A stretch of DNA of 64,000 nucleotides from Paenibacillus chondroitinus NBRC 15376 (lineage in GTDB: Bacteria; Bacillota; Bacilli; Paenibacillales; NBRC-103111), in the NCBI RefSeq assembly GCF_004000765.1, contig NZ_BILW01000003.1, positions 304,852-368,851 on the forward strand, written 5' to 3'. Shown here piece after piece: positions 19,514 to 28,036 of the stretch (within the stretch, counting starts at the first letter, position 1; every line of letters begins with the position of its first letter). A model generated the notes under the pieces. The model was not told where the DNA came from, did no database searches, and saw nothing but the letters and a program-made list of their open reading frames with translations. The position numbers were made by a program, and so were the translations under genes.

Positions 19514-20081
19514 GGGTCATCTCCTCCTGTCGGGAAAGCTGCAAGATCAAACTAACCTCACCTTTATTCATCCCTAATTTCTTAGCGATAGCCTCAACGC
19601 CTTTTCCTTGATCGTGTAGAGAAAATAGCTCCGCATATCGGCTTTTCATACTCAAACCTGCGTAAACCGGCTCTTCTTCAGCAACAATCGATTCTTCAAC
19701 CAAAGCTTGGGGTTCTCCCGCGGCTGCCTGTTGACCAAGTTCTAAATCAATCGTAGAAATTGCAGTTGAATTTCCTTGATCTTTGAAATGCACTTTGGTT
19801 AACTCTTGAGAAAGCTCATGTTTCTGCTTCTCCAGGGTTTCAAGCCTGCCCGCCAGCTTCGCGAGTTCAACCTCGTAATCTTGTTTCGTCTTCGAAAAAA
19901 GATCCAGCAGCGATTGATTTTGCTCGTCCATCTCTGCGGCGAAGTGTTCTATCGTTTCCTCAATCTCTTGAACGACTGTCATCTTGCCGGAAGCTGCCAT
20001 TTGTTCCTTAGGCAGAAAACGTGCATAAACAATCACGACCAATCCCAGAAGTACGACATACATCCACGGCTGCATAGCCAC
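19506..20081 (-). CDS. SwrB-like membrane protein with coiled coil and C-terminal helix-turn-helix-like segment
   Basis: A 191-residue protein with one N-terminal membrane helix (about 5-21), a long predicted coiled coil (40-100; many Glu, Lys, Gln), an acidic linker and a C-terminal YAELFSLHDQGKGVEAIAKKLGMNKGEVSLILQL segment that looks like a short helix-turn-helix. It lies between sigD and rpsB, exactly where B. subtilis has swrB, whose product promotes activation of the flagellar export gate, and has the same general layout. I therefore call it SwrB-like; sequence identity appears low by eye. Start GTG 20081 follows AAAAGGTGAACATAA. Confidence 0.7.
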   Translation of the reverse strand: MAMQPWMYVVLLGLVVIVYARFLPKEQMAASGKMTVVQEIEETIEHFAAEMDEQNQSLLDLFSKTKQDYEVELAKLAGRLETLEKQKHELSQELTKVHFKDQGNSTAISTIDLELGQQAAAGEPQALVEESIVAEEEPVYAGLSMKSRYAELFSLHDQGKGVEAIAKKLGMNKGEVSLILQLSRQEEMTRA

Positions 20082-20116
20082 TTATGTTCACCTTTTTCTT
20101 TAAATGAAATAACGCC

Positions 20117-20440
20117 TTATAAGGATAAATCAATATGATGCCCTTTGTACGGATGAGTTGATTGATGCTCCTGTTCAGCAGTTGCCGATGACGAAGTTTT
20201 TTTGTTCCTAGGCTTTCTCTCTGCCATCTGCTGCTTCTGCCCGCCTTGACCATTGATATCCGTCCTGGCGCTTTCTTCAAGCTTACTGCTGCGTTGACGA
20301 TTTTTTTCAGTTGATTGTGCCGCCTGATTTTCTAAGATCGTTTCATCTTGGCGCGGTTTCTGCATCAGTTGATTCTGACGAATTCCCGCCTCATCGTTCT
20401 TGTGCACAGCGAACTGTAAATCGATGGCTTTAAAACTCAT
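20117..20440 (-). CDS. small hydrophilic protein of unknown function
   Basis: A 107-residue protein, MSFKAIDLQFAVHKNDEAGI at the start, then highly charged and Gln/Lys/Ser-rich, probably unstructured apart from the N-terminal 25 residues. No membrane segment or motif that I recognise. The gene is real: ATG 20440 is preceded by GAAGGAGTGGGTAAGCG, it follows fapA by 19 nt and is followed closely by the SwrB-like gene. Its place within the sigD-fapA-swrB cluster suggests a role linked to motility, but this is context only. Confidence 0.7.
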   Translation of the reverse strand: MSFKAIDLQFAVHKNDEAGIRQNQLMQKPRQDETILENQAAQSTEKNRQRSSKLEESARTDINGQGGQKQQMAERKPRNKKTSSSATAEQEHQSTHPYKGHHIDLSL

Positions 20441-20459
20441 CGCTTACCCACTCCTTCAC

Positions 20460-21869
20460 TCACACATAAGCACTCATTGAAATATCTCCCTCATGCAAAC
20501 GGAACGTCATTCGATTCGTCGAATCTTTGATGAATTTCGTATAACGCCCAATGACAATCTTAGTTCCCCCGTAAACAGTGGACAAGACTTCAACCTTCGC
20601 TTGTTCGGAATCTTCCAATGATTTTTCGATCTCAAGAATACGTTCCTTGATCGTATTTTGCTCTTCGATGCCTTGTCTTTTGGTATGATTCAATTTAACA
20701 CGCATCGCAAGTTTATCCGGAGTGAGTTGACCGGCAGCTGCCAATGAATCCAGCAATAAAAGGGCTTTTTCTGTTTTGTCCATATTCTCCATAAAGACCC
20801 TCAGTTGACTTCGCAAATGAATCATTTCATTACGGAGTTCCGGCAAAACCCCTACTTCAATGACCGTAGTGGTTGACATCGAGTTTCCGATTGTACGTGC
20901 TGTCACACGTTCTCCCGCTTGTATGGTGCCTCCAACAATGAGCCCCTTAGCTCCATTACAATTAACTGCTTTGCCAGCTCGAATGATTGAATGCATAATA
21001 CTCTGAGAAACTTTTAATTCCCCTAATACTTCAACGGTCGCATCTTGAATAAAAGAGCTCTTTACATTTTTCCCGGCTTTAACAAAAGCTTTGTTTTGAC
21101 CTACAATACCGGCATTTATCTCGATAGAACCATCCGCTTCAAGCTCTGCAGCTTCTACTCCCCCAGTGATACGAATATCGCCGGCAGCACGGATTTTAAA
21201 ACCTGGCAGCACATTGCCTCGGACAACAACAGTGCCGATAAAATCAATATTTCCAATATGATAATCTACATCACCATTCACTTCATACACAGGAAATACA
21301 TTAACTTTATCTCGATCTGTTTTTACAACCATCCCGTCAATTAAGGCATATAGCGCTTTTTGTTCGGCATCTGCAATCACATTCTTACCAATTTTAAAAC
21401 GAGCTTCTTTACCAGCTTTACTAAAAAGCGTCTCACCGGTCACTGCACGTCCCGGGGTGCCTTCGGTAGCTAAAAACCGCTGTCCGATCAGCTGGCCTTT
21501 TTTCACATTATTTAAGGATACTACTTCTTTATAGTTTACCCTGCCGTCATCCAGCTCTTGAGGTTTTTTGTCATTCTCATCCAAATCAAACGTATAAGAA
21601 ATATAACCATTAGCACCTTGCTCTGCTTTCGTCCCAACAGCGATAACTACTTTTTGTTGGTAAAAAGATTTAGAGTTTGCTGCTATTTGAGCTAGTAGTT
21701 GTCGATTCAAACCATGTATAATACGGTTTTTCTGAGCTAATTCTTCTAATTCAGCTGCTGTTACTTTAAAAGTATCATCCATATTATTTATAAGTAAAAA
21801 TGCTGACAATTTATCATCCGAGATGGAAATACTGATGTAATAATCTAAAGGCATGTTCCTTTCAAGCAT
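20460..21869 (-). CDS. FapA family (DUF342) protein
   Basis: A 469-residue FapA/DUF342 protein. The N-terminal half has an alpha/beta region, the middle (about 200-330) a beta-helical stretch with repeated Gly and Val turns (VVVRGNVLPGFKIRAAGDI, ITGGVEAAELEADGSIEI, GTIQAGERVTA), and the C-terminal part a helical hairpin (335-430). The family is polymer-forming-like and associated with cell surface or flagellar loci; its biochemistry is not established. ATG 21869 with AAGGGTGG upstream is chosen; ATG five codons later is possible. It follows sigD by 33 nt. Confidence 0.85.
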   Translation of the reverse strand: MLERNMPLDYYISISISDDKLSAFLLINNMDDTFKVTAAELEELAQKNRIIHGLNRQLLAQIAANSKSFYQQKVVIAVGTKAEQGANGYISYTFDLDENDKKPQELDDGRVNYKEVVSLNNVKKGQLIGQRFLATEGTPGRAVTGETLFSKAGKEARFKIGKNVIADAEQKALYALIDGMVVKTDRDKVNVFPVYEVNGDVDYHIGNIDFIGTVVVRGNVLPGFKIRAAGDIRITGGVEAAELEADGSIEINAGIVGQNKAFVKAGKNVKSSFIQDATVEVLGELKVSQSIMHSIIRAGKAVNCNGAKGLIVGGTIQAGERVTARTIGNSMSTTTVIEVGVLPELRNEMIHLRSQLRVFMENMDKTEKALLLLDSLAAAGQLTPDKLAMRVKLNHTKRQGIEEQNTIKERILEIEKSLEDSEQAKVEVLSTVYGGTKIVIGRYTKFIKDSTNRMTFRLHEGDISMSAYV

Positions 21870-21902
21870 GGAATTCCACCCTTCAACTTTAGCAAGTTTA
21901 TG

Positions 21903-22691
21903 TTATGTATCCTGGAATAGCTGATTCTTAAACCGGCTAAGTACGCCCTTTAAACGAAGAATCGCTTTCGAATGTAGTTGGGAAATGCGTGAAGGAGATA
22001 AACTCATCACTTCGGCGATTTCACTTAAAGAGAGTTCCTCGAAATAAAATAACGAAACCACAGTACGTTCCTTCTCAGTCAAACGTTCAATAGCTTTGGC
22101 GAGCGAGTCTTTCAAATAAAACTCATTTACTTGAAACTCCGGATTTTTCGCTTTTTCATCGATAAGCAATGAGAGCCGCGTTTCCGAATCTTCTTCTCGA
22201 ATTGGATCATCGATCGAACACACTGTCGTAATAGAGATATCTTGAAGCATCTGTTGGAAATCCTGCTCACTGACCTGCAAGTATGCGCTAATCTCGGCAT
22301 CTGTTACAGAACGAAGATACTGTTGTTCAAGCTTTTGATAAGCATCTTCAACCTTTTTGGCCTTTTCTCGAACTGAGCGCGGGACCCAATCTCCTTGCCT
22401 AAGGCCATCAATAATGGAGCCACGAATTCGCCAAGATGCGTAAGTTTCAAATTGAAGACCGCGTGCATAATCAAATTTCTCTACGGCATCAATAAGACCC
22501 ATCACGCCATAGCTGGACAGGTCTTCTTTCGAGACGCTTTTAGGTAGTCCTATGGCGAGACGTCCTGAAACATAATCAACTAAAGGCAAGTAACTCTCAA
22601 TCAATGCCTGCTTAGCGGGAACCCAGCCTTCCTCTTTCCACTGCTTCCATAAGTCGAAATTCGCTAGTTGTGATTGCTTTTGTTCGATCAT
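21903..22691 (-). CDS. sigD: RNA polymerase sigma factor SigD/FliA, flagellar sigma-28
   Basis: Sigma-28 directs transcription of late flagellar, chemotaxis and autolysin genes. The 262 residues contain region 2 (LPLVDYVSGRLAIGLPKSV, SSYGVMGLIDAVEKFDYARGLQFETYASWRIRGSIIDGLR), region 3 and region 4 (LTEKERTVVSLFYFEELSLSEIAEVMSLSPSRISQLHSKAILRLK). Region 2.4, WRIRGSIIDGLRQGDWVPRSVR, is the hallmark of this group. ATG 22691 is preceded by a weak GGATGGTG. The gene follows a small membrane-protein gene after cheD, near the end of the fla/che locus as in B. subtilis; there its distal position limits how many cells become motile. Confidence 0.97.
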   Translation of the reverse strand: MIEQKQSQLANFDLWKQWKEEGWVPAKQALIESYLPLVDYVSGRLAIGLPKSVSKEDLSSYGVMGLIDAVEKFDYARGLQFETYASWRIRGSIIDGLRQGDWVPRSVREKAKKVEDAYQKLEQQYLRSVTDAEISAYLQVSEQDFQQMLQDISITTVCSIDDPIREEDSETRLSLLIDEKAKNPEFQVNEFYLKDSLAKAIERLTEKERTVVSLFYFEELSLSEIAEVMSLSPSRISQLHSKAILRLKGVLSRFKNQLFQDT

Positions 22692-22710
22692 GATTTACGT
22701 TTCACCATCC

Positions 22711-23145
22711 TTAGTCTTCTGACATTCGCCTTAAGGCACCCGCCAGTTGTTCAGGGTTCAGATTATTCTTGGTGACTAACTTAGGTGGATTCAGTGGTGA
22801 AAATTGCTTGTCAGCTGATGACGGCGCATGATTATTGCCCAAGCTAGCTTTTAACAGTTCACGCGTTTCTTCATCTTCGTCTGGAGTCGTCAGATCCAAC
22901 GTTTGACCGACGGATGAATCTGATGTCAAATTCGTATGTTGTGGGTGGGCTGCCGCGTGTTCAGCCCCAATCATCAGCCCTAGCACCCAGCGAAAACCAA
23001 AAGTAAGAATAAATAATATTAGAAAACTGTATACCGTTTTCAGACAGGAAGTTAGCAATAAATTATTGCCAATCGATAAGCCAAAAGTTAATAAACCCGC
23101 CAACCCTGCCACAATAAAATTTAGTCGAATGGTACCCATCATCAT
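22711..23145 (-). CDS. two-helix membrane protein of unknown function between cheD and sigD
   Basis: A 144-residue protein: two hydrophobic helices (about 8-30 and 36-58), then a cytoplasmic-looking tail that is acidic in its first half (LDLTTPDEDEETRELLKASL) and ends NPEQLAGALRRMSED. I do not recognise a family. ATG 23145 overlaps the cheD stop as TAATG, and it ends 19 nt before sigD, so it is certainly cotranscribed and probably translationally coupled to cheD. B. subtilis has cheD directly followed by sigD, so this is an added gene. A membrane partner of chemoreceptors or of sigma D control is conceivable but unsupported. Confidence 0.8.
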   Translation of the reverse strand: MMMGTIRLNFIVAGLAGLLTFGLSIGNNLLLTSCLKTVYSFLILFILTFGFRWVLGLMIGAEHAAAHPQHTNLTSDSSVGQTLDLTTPDEDEETRELLKASLGNNHAPSSADKQFSPLNPPKLVTKNNLNPEQLAGALRRMSED

Positions 23146-23639
23146 TAAATTTCTTTCACTCCTAATTGGACACTTCGAATGACTAGAATACCGGTTTCAC
23201 TATTAAACTCTATCGTTCGACCGTAATTCGCTCCCGTATCCTCCGCACGAATTGGAATTCTGTATTTATTCAACATTTCTTTACAGGATTCAACATTTCT
23301 CGGGCCAATTCTCATCGTATCATTATTTCCTGCGAATGCAAACATTTGGGCACCGCCGGCAAGCTTAGCCTCAAGCTTATTAACGCTAGCTCCGAGCTGC
23401 TCCATTCGGGAGATTAACTCAGGAATGGCGGTGTCCGCATATTTCGCAATGTTTAACGAACCTTCGCGGGCGATTTCTGAGGAAGGCAGCATGACATGTG
23501 CCATTCCAGCTACTTTCGCGCGGCTATCATAAAGCGTAACCCCTACGCACGAGCCTAGACCTGTTGTTTTCAACACACCTGTAAGGTGAGCAACATTCAA
23601 GTCAGCCATGCCTACTTTAATCAAATTATCTTGGGTCAT
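23145..23639 (-). CDS. cheD: chemoreceptor glutamine deamidase CheD
   Basis: CheD deamidates glutamines on chemoreceptors and also stimulates the phosphatase CheC. The 164 residues have the catalytic Cys 31 in GLGSCVGVTLYD and His 48 in GMAHVMLP, followed by the LEAKLAGGAQMFAF and IGPRNVE segments. It overlaps cheC by 4 nt (start at 23639, cheC end at 23636), the same coupling as in B. subtilis, matching their complex. Confidence 0.95.
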   Translation of the reverse strand: MTQDNLIKVGMADLNVAHLTGVLKTTGLGSCVGVTLYDSRAKVAGMAHVMLPSSEIAREGSLNIAKYADTAIPELISRMEQLGASVNKLEAKLAGGAQMFAFAGNNDTMRIGPRNVESCKEMLNKYRIPIRAEDTGANYGRTIEFNSETGILVIRSVQLGVKEI

Positions 23640-24256
23640 GAAGAATCTACTCCTAATGCCGAAAATATTTTGCCAAACGATTCCGGATCAGGAATTAGGA
23701 AGAAATGCCCTTGTACTTCACTTTCCCCTTCCAAAAATTTGGTGTCAATAAGGAGAGCCTGATCTCCCATTTGACCAAATTGCAATAAACCATAACTTAA
23801 TATGGCACCTGCCATATCAATCGCTAATGCTGGGACTGTAGGCTGCATGTTCAAGTTAGTAAAATCAGCAAGAGAAGAAAGATAGGATCCGGCAAGGATA
23901 TTGCCTATTTCGTTTAATGCAGATAACTCCAGCTCCGAATATTCTTCTTGATCCTCAATTTTCAAGCCGATCAGATCCCGCAGTATATTCTTGGCGGCAT
24001 CTAAATTAAGGATAAAGAACATATTCCCTGGAGCGTCTCCCTCTACTCGTAAGAAAATGGCCAGAACAACCGTCTCAGCCCCGCCAACACTTTCACAAAT
24101 TTCTTCAAAAGGAAGCATCCTGACTTTGGGTACAAGCATATCGATTGGTTTGTCCAATAGTGTAGATAGGGCGGTAGCCGCATGCCCCGCACCTATATTG
24201 CCAACTTCCTTGAGAACATCCATTTGAAAATCTGCCAACTGACTAAAAACGTCCAC
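23636..24256 (-). CDS. cheC: CheY-P phosphatase CheC
   Basis: CheC dephosphorylates CheY-P and binds CheD, forming the third adaptation system of Bacillales. The 206-residue protein has both catalytic D/S-x3-E-x2-N motifs: D13-E17-N20 (DVLKEVGN) and S112-E116-N119 (SALNEIGN), so both active centres look intact. Start is GTG 24256 just after the cheW stop; AGGGGACTAACTT gives a weak binding site, implying coupled translation with cheW. Confidence 0.95.
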   Translation of the reverse strand: MDVFSQLADFQMDVLKEVGNIGAGHAATALSTLLDKPIDMLVPKVRMLPFEEICESVGGAETVVLAIFLRVEGDAPGNMFFILNLDAAKNILRDLIGLKIEDQEEYSELELSALNEIGNILAGSYLSSLADFTNLNMQPTVPALAIDMAGAILSYGLLQFGQMGDQALLIDTKFLEGESEVQGHFFLIPDPESFGKIFSALGVDSS

Positions 24257-24259
24257 AAG

Positions 24260-24721
24260 TTAGTCCCCTAATCTTTCTAACTGTAAAATTTCGTCGCGAT
24301 TTAAAACCTGCTCTAAATTAAGCAGCACTAGCAATCTTTCCTCGCCGACGCGAGCTATTCCATCCAGATATTTCGCTTTGATTCCGCCAACAATTTCTGG
24401 TGGAGTATCAATGTTATCAGTATCCAGGTCAATCACGTCATTAGCTGAATCTACGATCAGTCCAACTTCAAACTCGCCAGCTGACACGATGATAATCCGA
24501 GAAGCATCAGAAATCGCTTGTTCTTCAAGTCTAAAACGTGAGCGCAGATTGATAATCGGAATGACTACACCACGAAGATTAATCACACCTTTAACGAATT
24601 CAGGTGCTTTTGGGACACGTGTCATTGGCTGCATTCTTTCAATCGTTCTGACTTTCTCGACTTCCACGCCATACTCTTCCGATCCAAGTGCGAAGACGAT
24701 TACTTTTTTTTCTTCTCCCAT
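24260..24721 (-). CDS. cheW: chemotaxis coupling protein CheW
   Basis: CheW links chemoreceptors to the kinase CheA in signalling arrays. The 153-residue single-domain protein has the expected VIVFALGSEEYGVEVEKV, RTIERMQPMTRVPKAPEFVKGVINLRGVVIPIINLR and DSANDVIDLDTDNI segments, the double beta-barrel fold. ATG 24721 follows CTAAGGAGGATCTTACA. It is placed 27 nt after cheA, whose own P5 domain is related. Confidence 0.96.
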   Translation of the reverse strand: MGEEKKVIVFALGSEEYGVEVEKVRTIERMQPMTRVPKAPEFVKGVINLRGVVIPIINLRSRFRLEEQAISDASRIIIVSAGEFEVGLIVDSANDVIDLDTDNIDTPPEIVGGIKAKYLDGIARVGEERLLVLLNLEQVLNRDEILQLERLGD

Positions 24722-24748
24722 TGTAAGATCCTCCTTAGAATTATGTAG

Positions 24749-26821
24749 TTATTTAATCAATGCGTTTGGATCAATAATTAAAGCCACTTGCCCATCTCCA
24801 AGAATCGTAGCGCCAGAGATAGCAAATAGTCCTGTTAAATACTTGCCTAATGTTTTGAGAACAATCTCTTGCTGGCCGATAAATTCATCCACCATCAAGG
24901 CAACTTGCTTATCCCCTTTGCGAACAACCACAATTTCGGTTTCCTCTTCCAGATCCTCATTGAAATCCGGCACTTCAAACAATGTACTTAAAGATACAAG
25001 AGGAATAACGGATTTGCGGTAATCCACCATTTTGTTGCCATGGATGTTGCGAATTTGACTCTTCTGAATCGCAGAAGTTTCCACGATAGAGGATAACGGA
25101 ATCGCATATTTCTCGCTGCCAAGCCGTACTAACATAGCCGAAATAATAGACAGTGTAAGCGGAAGTTGAACAGAGAATTTACTTCCTACGCCAGGCTTCG
25201 AGTCCACTTGCACATGTCCGCCAAGCATTTGAATTTTGGTTTTCACGACATCAAGTCCTACGCCGCGACCAGAAATATCTGAAATTTTTTCAGCAGTACT
25301 GAAGCCAGAGGCGAACAGTAAGTTGTATACTTCTTTATCCGTCAGCTTTGCAGCTTGCTCAGCAGTAACAAGTCCATTTTTCAGAGCTGTTTTTAATACT
25401 TTCTCTCTATAAATGCCTCTTCCATCTTCTTCAATTTCGATAAATACATGATTGCCGCTATGGAAGGCACGAAGTTGGATCGTTCCGTGTTCGCTTTTCC
25501 CTACAGCTAAACGATCACTGATTGACTCAATACCATGATCAACCGCGTTACGAAGCAAGTGGACAAGCGGGTCGCCAATCTCATCGATAACGGTACGGTC
25601 TAATTCTGTTTCAGCACCTGTAATCACTAAATCTACTTTCTTATCCAGTGATTTCGCCAGATCTCTGATCATCCGCGGGAAACGGTTGAATACAGAGTCT
25701 ACCGGCACCATGCGAAGTTTAAGCACAATATTTTGCAAGTCGCTGCTTACTCTAGACATGTGTTCGACGGTTTCTGTTAAATCATTGCGCTTAACTTCAC
25801 TCGCCAGTTGTTCCAAACGGACACGGTCAATCAGCAACTCGCTAAAAAGATTCATTAATGCGTCAAGACGCTCAATATCAACGCGAATTGTACGGCTTGC
25901 AACAGGTGCTCCGCCAGCCGCCGGTTTAGCTGCTGCCACTGGTTCTGCCGCAACCGGCGTACTCGCTACAGCAGCAACTGGAGTTGGCGCCTCTACGGCT
26001 GCTACTGCAGCAGCGATTTCTTGCCTTGCCGCCTCAACTTCACTGCGAGGACGTGATAATTCTACCAATGACTCGGAATCAACTGTAATAATGACAGCAG
26101 ATTCAATCTCTGAAACATTAAGAATTTCTTTTTCTAGGGTTGCGTGATCAACTTTCGATATAAAATAGAGCGAGAATGAGCGATCGAATTTCTCTTGCTC
26201 GATCTCTTGCACGGATGGCGTCGCTTTGACGATCTCGCCCATTCTTTCCAATGCATCAAAAACCATATAGGCACGCGCTGCTTTTAGTACACAGTTCTCA
26301 TTGACGTTAACTTCTACATAGAAAACAAGAAAACCCGCATCAATGGATTGCTGAAGAATGGAAAATTGAAATTCGTCTACTTCAATGCCTTTAGCAGGTT
26401 CCTTAACTGCCGCAACAACAGTTGTTGAAGCTATTTTGTATTCTCCAGTCACAATGGACCGCAAAGATGCGACAATCGGAGTTACATCCGCTTTGCCAGT
26501 GCCACCTTGGATAATGTCTTCTACCATAGACTCTAAGGAATCTAAACTTTTAAATATACAGTCAAAAATGAAATCATTCATTTCGATTTTACTGTTTCGG
26601 ACCATGTCCAGAACGTTTTCCATTTCATGCGTGAGAGAAGCAATATCCTCAAATCCCATTGTTGCAGACATGCCTTTCAACGTATGTGCAGAACGAAAAA
26701 TATTATGTACAATGCTAATATCTTGAGGGGTGCTTTCTAAACTTAGTAAGTTCTCATTCAAAGATTGCAAGTGTTCTTTCGACTCATCGATAAACATGGA
26801 TAAATATTGACTAAGTTCCAA
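24749..26821 (-). CDS. cheA: chemotaxis histidine kinase CheA
   Basis: CheA autophosphorylates in response to receptors and passes phosphate to CheY and CheB. About 690 residues: P1 Hpt domain with the phosphorylated His at about 46 (SAHTLKGMSATMGF), P2 region (150-265), an Ala/Pro/Val-rich linker (265-305), P3 dimerisation helices, P4 ATPase (N box NAVDHGIE, G boxes EDGRGI and SGRGVGLDVVKTKI) and P5 CheW-like domain. I choose TTG 26821 as start because GGAGGT is 8 nt upstream; the frame reaches a GTG two codons earlier that nearly touches that site. It lies between cheB and cheW. Confidence 0.96.
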   Translation of the reverse strand: MELSQYLSMFIDESKEHLQSLNENLLSLESTPQDISIVHNIFRSAHTLKGMSATMGFEDIASLTHEMENVLDMVRNSKIEMNDFIFDCIFKSLDSLESMVEDIIQGGTGKADVTPIVASLRSIVTGEYKIASTTVVAAVKEPAKGIEVDEFQFSILQQSIDAGFLVFYVEVNVNENCVLKAARAYMVFDALERMGEIVKATPSVQEIEQEKFDRSFSLYFISKVDHATLEKEILNVSEIESAVIITVDSESLVELSRPRSEVEAARQEIAAAVAAVEAPTPVAAVASTPVAAEPVAAAKPAAGGAPVASRTIRVDIERLDALMNLFSELLIDRVRLEQLASEVKRNDLTETVEHMSRVSSDLQNIVLKLRMVPVDSVFNRFPRMIRDLAKSLDKKVDLVITGAETELDRTVIDEIGDPLVHLLRNAVDHGIESISDRLAVGKSEHGTIQLRAFHSGNHVFIEIEEDGRGIYREKVLKTALKNGLVTAEQAAKLTDKEVYNLLFASGFSTAEKISDISGRGVGLDVVKTKIQMLGGHVQVDSKPGVGSKFSVQLPLTLSIISAMLVRLGSEKYAIPLSSIVETSAIQKSQIRNIHGNKMVDYRKSVIPLVSLSTLFEVPDFNEDLEEETEIVVVRKGDKQVALMVDEFIGQQEIVLKTLGKYLTGLFAISGATILGDGQVALIIDPNALIK

Positions 26822-26875
26822 AACCACACACCTCCAATAGGATCTTTAAATAACTTGCTTGCATTGTTCCATCAA

Positions 26876-27988
26876 TCAAGGAAGTACACATTGCGTCAAG
26901 CGGGCAGCAATACCATGCTGCGGAAGTACAAGCATAGCCGCTTGCATCTCTACGGCAGCCCGAGGCATACCATAAACTACACACGTTTCTTCAGACTCCG
27001 CAATAGTTGTTTCTGCACCCGATTGCCTTAAGGAAAGCATTCCCCTGGCGCCATCGCTACCCATCCCTGTCATCAGGACGATGTGCCTCTTCAACTCATT
27101 CAGGTCAAGCAAGGACTCAAAGAGGGTATCCACCGAAGGACGGTGGCCAGAACGAGGATCTTCTTTTGTTAATTTAATTTTGTATGTATGATTAAAATCT
27201 TTGTATACAATCATATGCCAACCTCCTGGAGCAACATAAGCCGTTGCCGTTTTGAGAACATCCCCCTCTGCTGCTTCTACAACTTGAATCTGAGAGATGT
27301 CGTTCAAACGCTGAGCTAATGACTTCGTGAAATTAGGCGGCATATGTTGGACAATCAGGATTGGAGCAGGAAACCCTGCCGGAATATTGGAGATCACTTG
27401 GTGCAAAGCTCGTGGTCCGCCCGTAGAAGTTCCAATTGCAACAAGATGCTCAAACTTCGGTGAACACTCTGTAATCGTTTTTTTTGCATCTAACTGCTTC
27501 AGTGTACTGGCTTTATTGACTTGAAGTGGTGCTAAATGACTTCTAAGTGCCACGGTTTGCTGCTGAATGGGCTGAAATGATCTCAACTTGGTTCGAACAG
27601 CCATTTGCAGTTTTTCGTGCAGCAGCTGCTTCACTTTATATAAGTCCAATGAGATCGAACCCGATGGCTTTCGAATAAAGTCGACAGCACCCCATTCAAG
27701 CGCTTTAATCGTTTCTGCGGCCCCTTCCTCAGTTAAAGAGCTTATCATGATAACCGGAGTTGGCTGCTCTGCCATAATGCGCTGCAGGGCATCCAACCCA
27801 TTCATCACAGGCATTTCTACATCCATTGTGACGGCATCAGGTCGTAAAAGCTTCACTTGGTCAATCGCTTCTTGTCCGTTTTTGGCTGTTCCAATGATGT
27901 TATACTGAGGATTATCTGAAATCAGATCGCTAATTATTTTTCGCATAAAGACGGAGTCATCTACAACTAGTATGTTATATTGTGCCAT
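26876..27988 (-). CDS. cheB: chemoreceptor methylesterase CheB
   Basis: CheB removes methyl groups from chemoreceptors once phosphorylated by CheA. The 370 residues comprise a receiver domain (acidic residues D10-D11, phosphorylated D56, Lys in the RKPSGS motif) joined by a linker (about 135-178) to the esterase domain with catalytic Ser 188 (GTSTGG), His 215 (QHMPP) and Asp 312 (GMGSDGARGM). ATG 27988 follows AAAGGGAGGGGAGCAGC. It lies between flhG and cheA, as in B. subtilis. Confidence 0.96.
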   Translation of the reverse strand: MAQYNILVVDDSVFMRKIISDLISDNPQYNIIGTAKNGQEAIDQVKLLRPDAVTMDVEMPVMNGLDALQRIMAEQPTPVIMISSLTEEGAAETIKALEWGAVDFIRKPSGSISLDLYKVKQLLHEKLQMAVRTKLRSFQPIQQQTVALRSHLAPLQVNKASTLKQLDAKKTITECSPKFEHLVAIGTSTGGPRALHQVISNIPAGFPAPILIVQHMPPNFTKSLAQRLNDISQIQVVEAAEGDVLKTATAYVAPGGWHMIVYKDFNHTYKIKLTKEDPRSGHRPSVDTLFESLLDLNELKRHIVLMTGMGSDGARGMLSLRQSGAETTIAESEETCVVYGMPRAAVEMQAAMLVLPQHGIAARLTQCVLP

Positions 27989-28036
27989 GCTGCTCCCCTC
28001 CCTTTATGTGCTAATTCGACATAACTCGCGAAATTC

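Noticed and set aside
24378..25022. 214-codon plus-strand frame across cheW and the cheA end
   Set aside because: Antisense to two well-conserved chemotaxis genes and Ser/Thr/Ile-rich, typical of a shadow.
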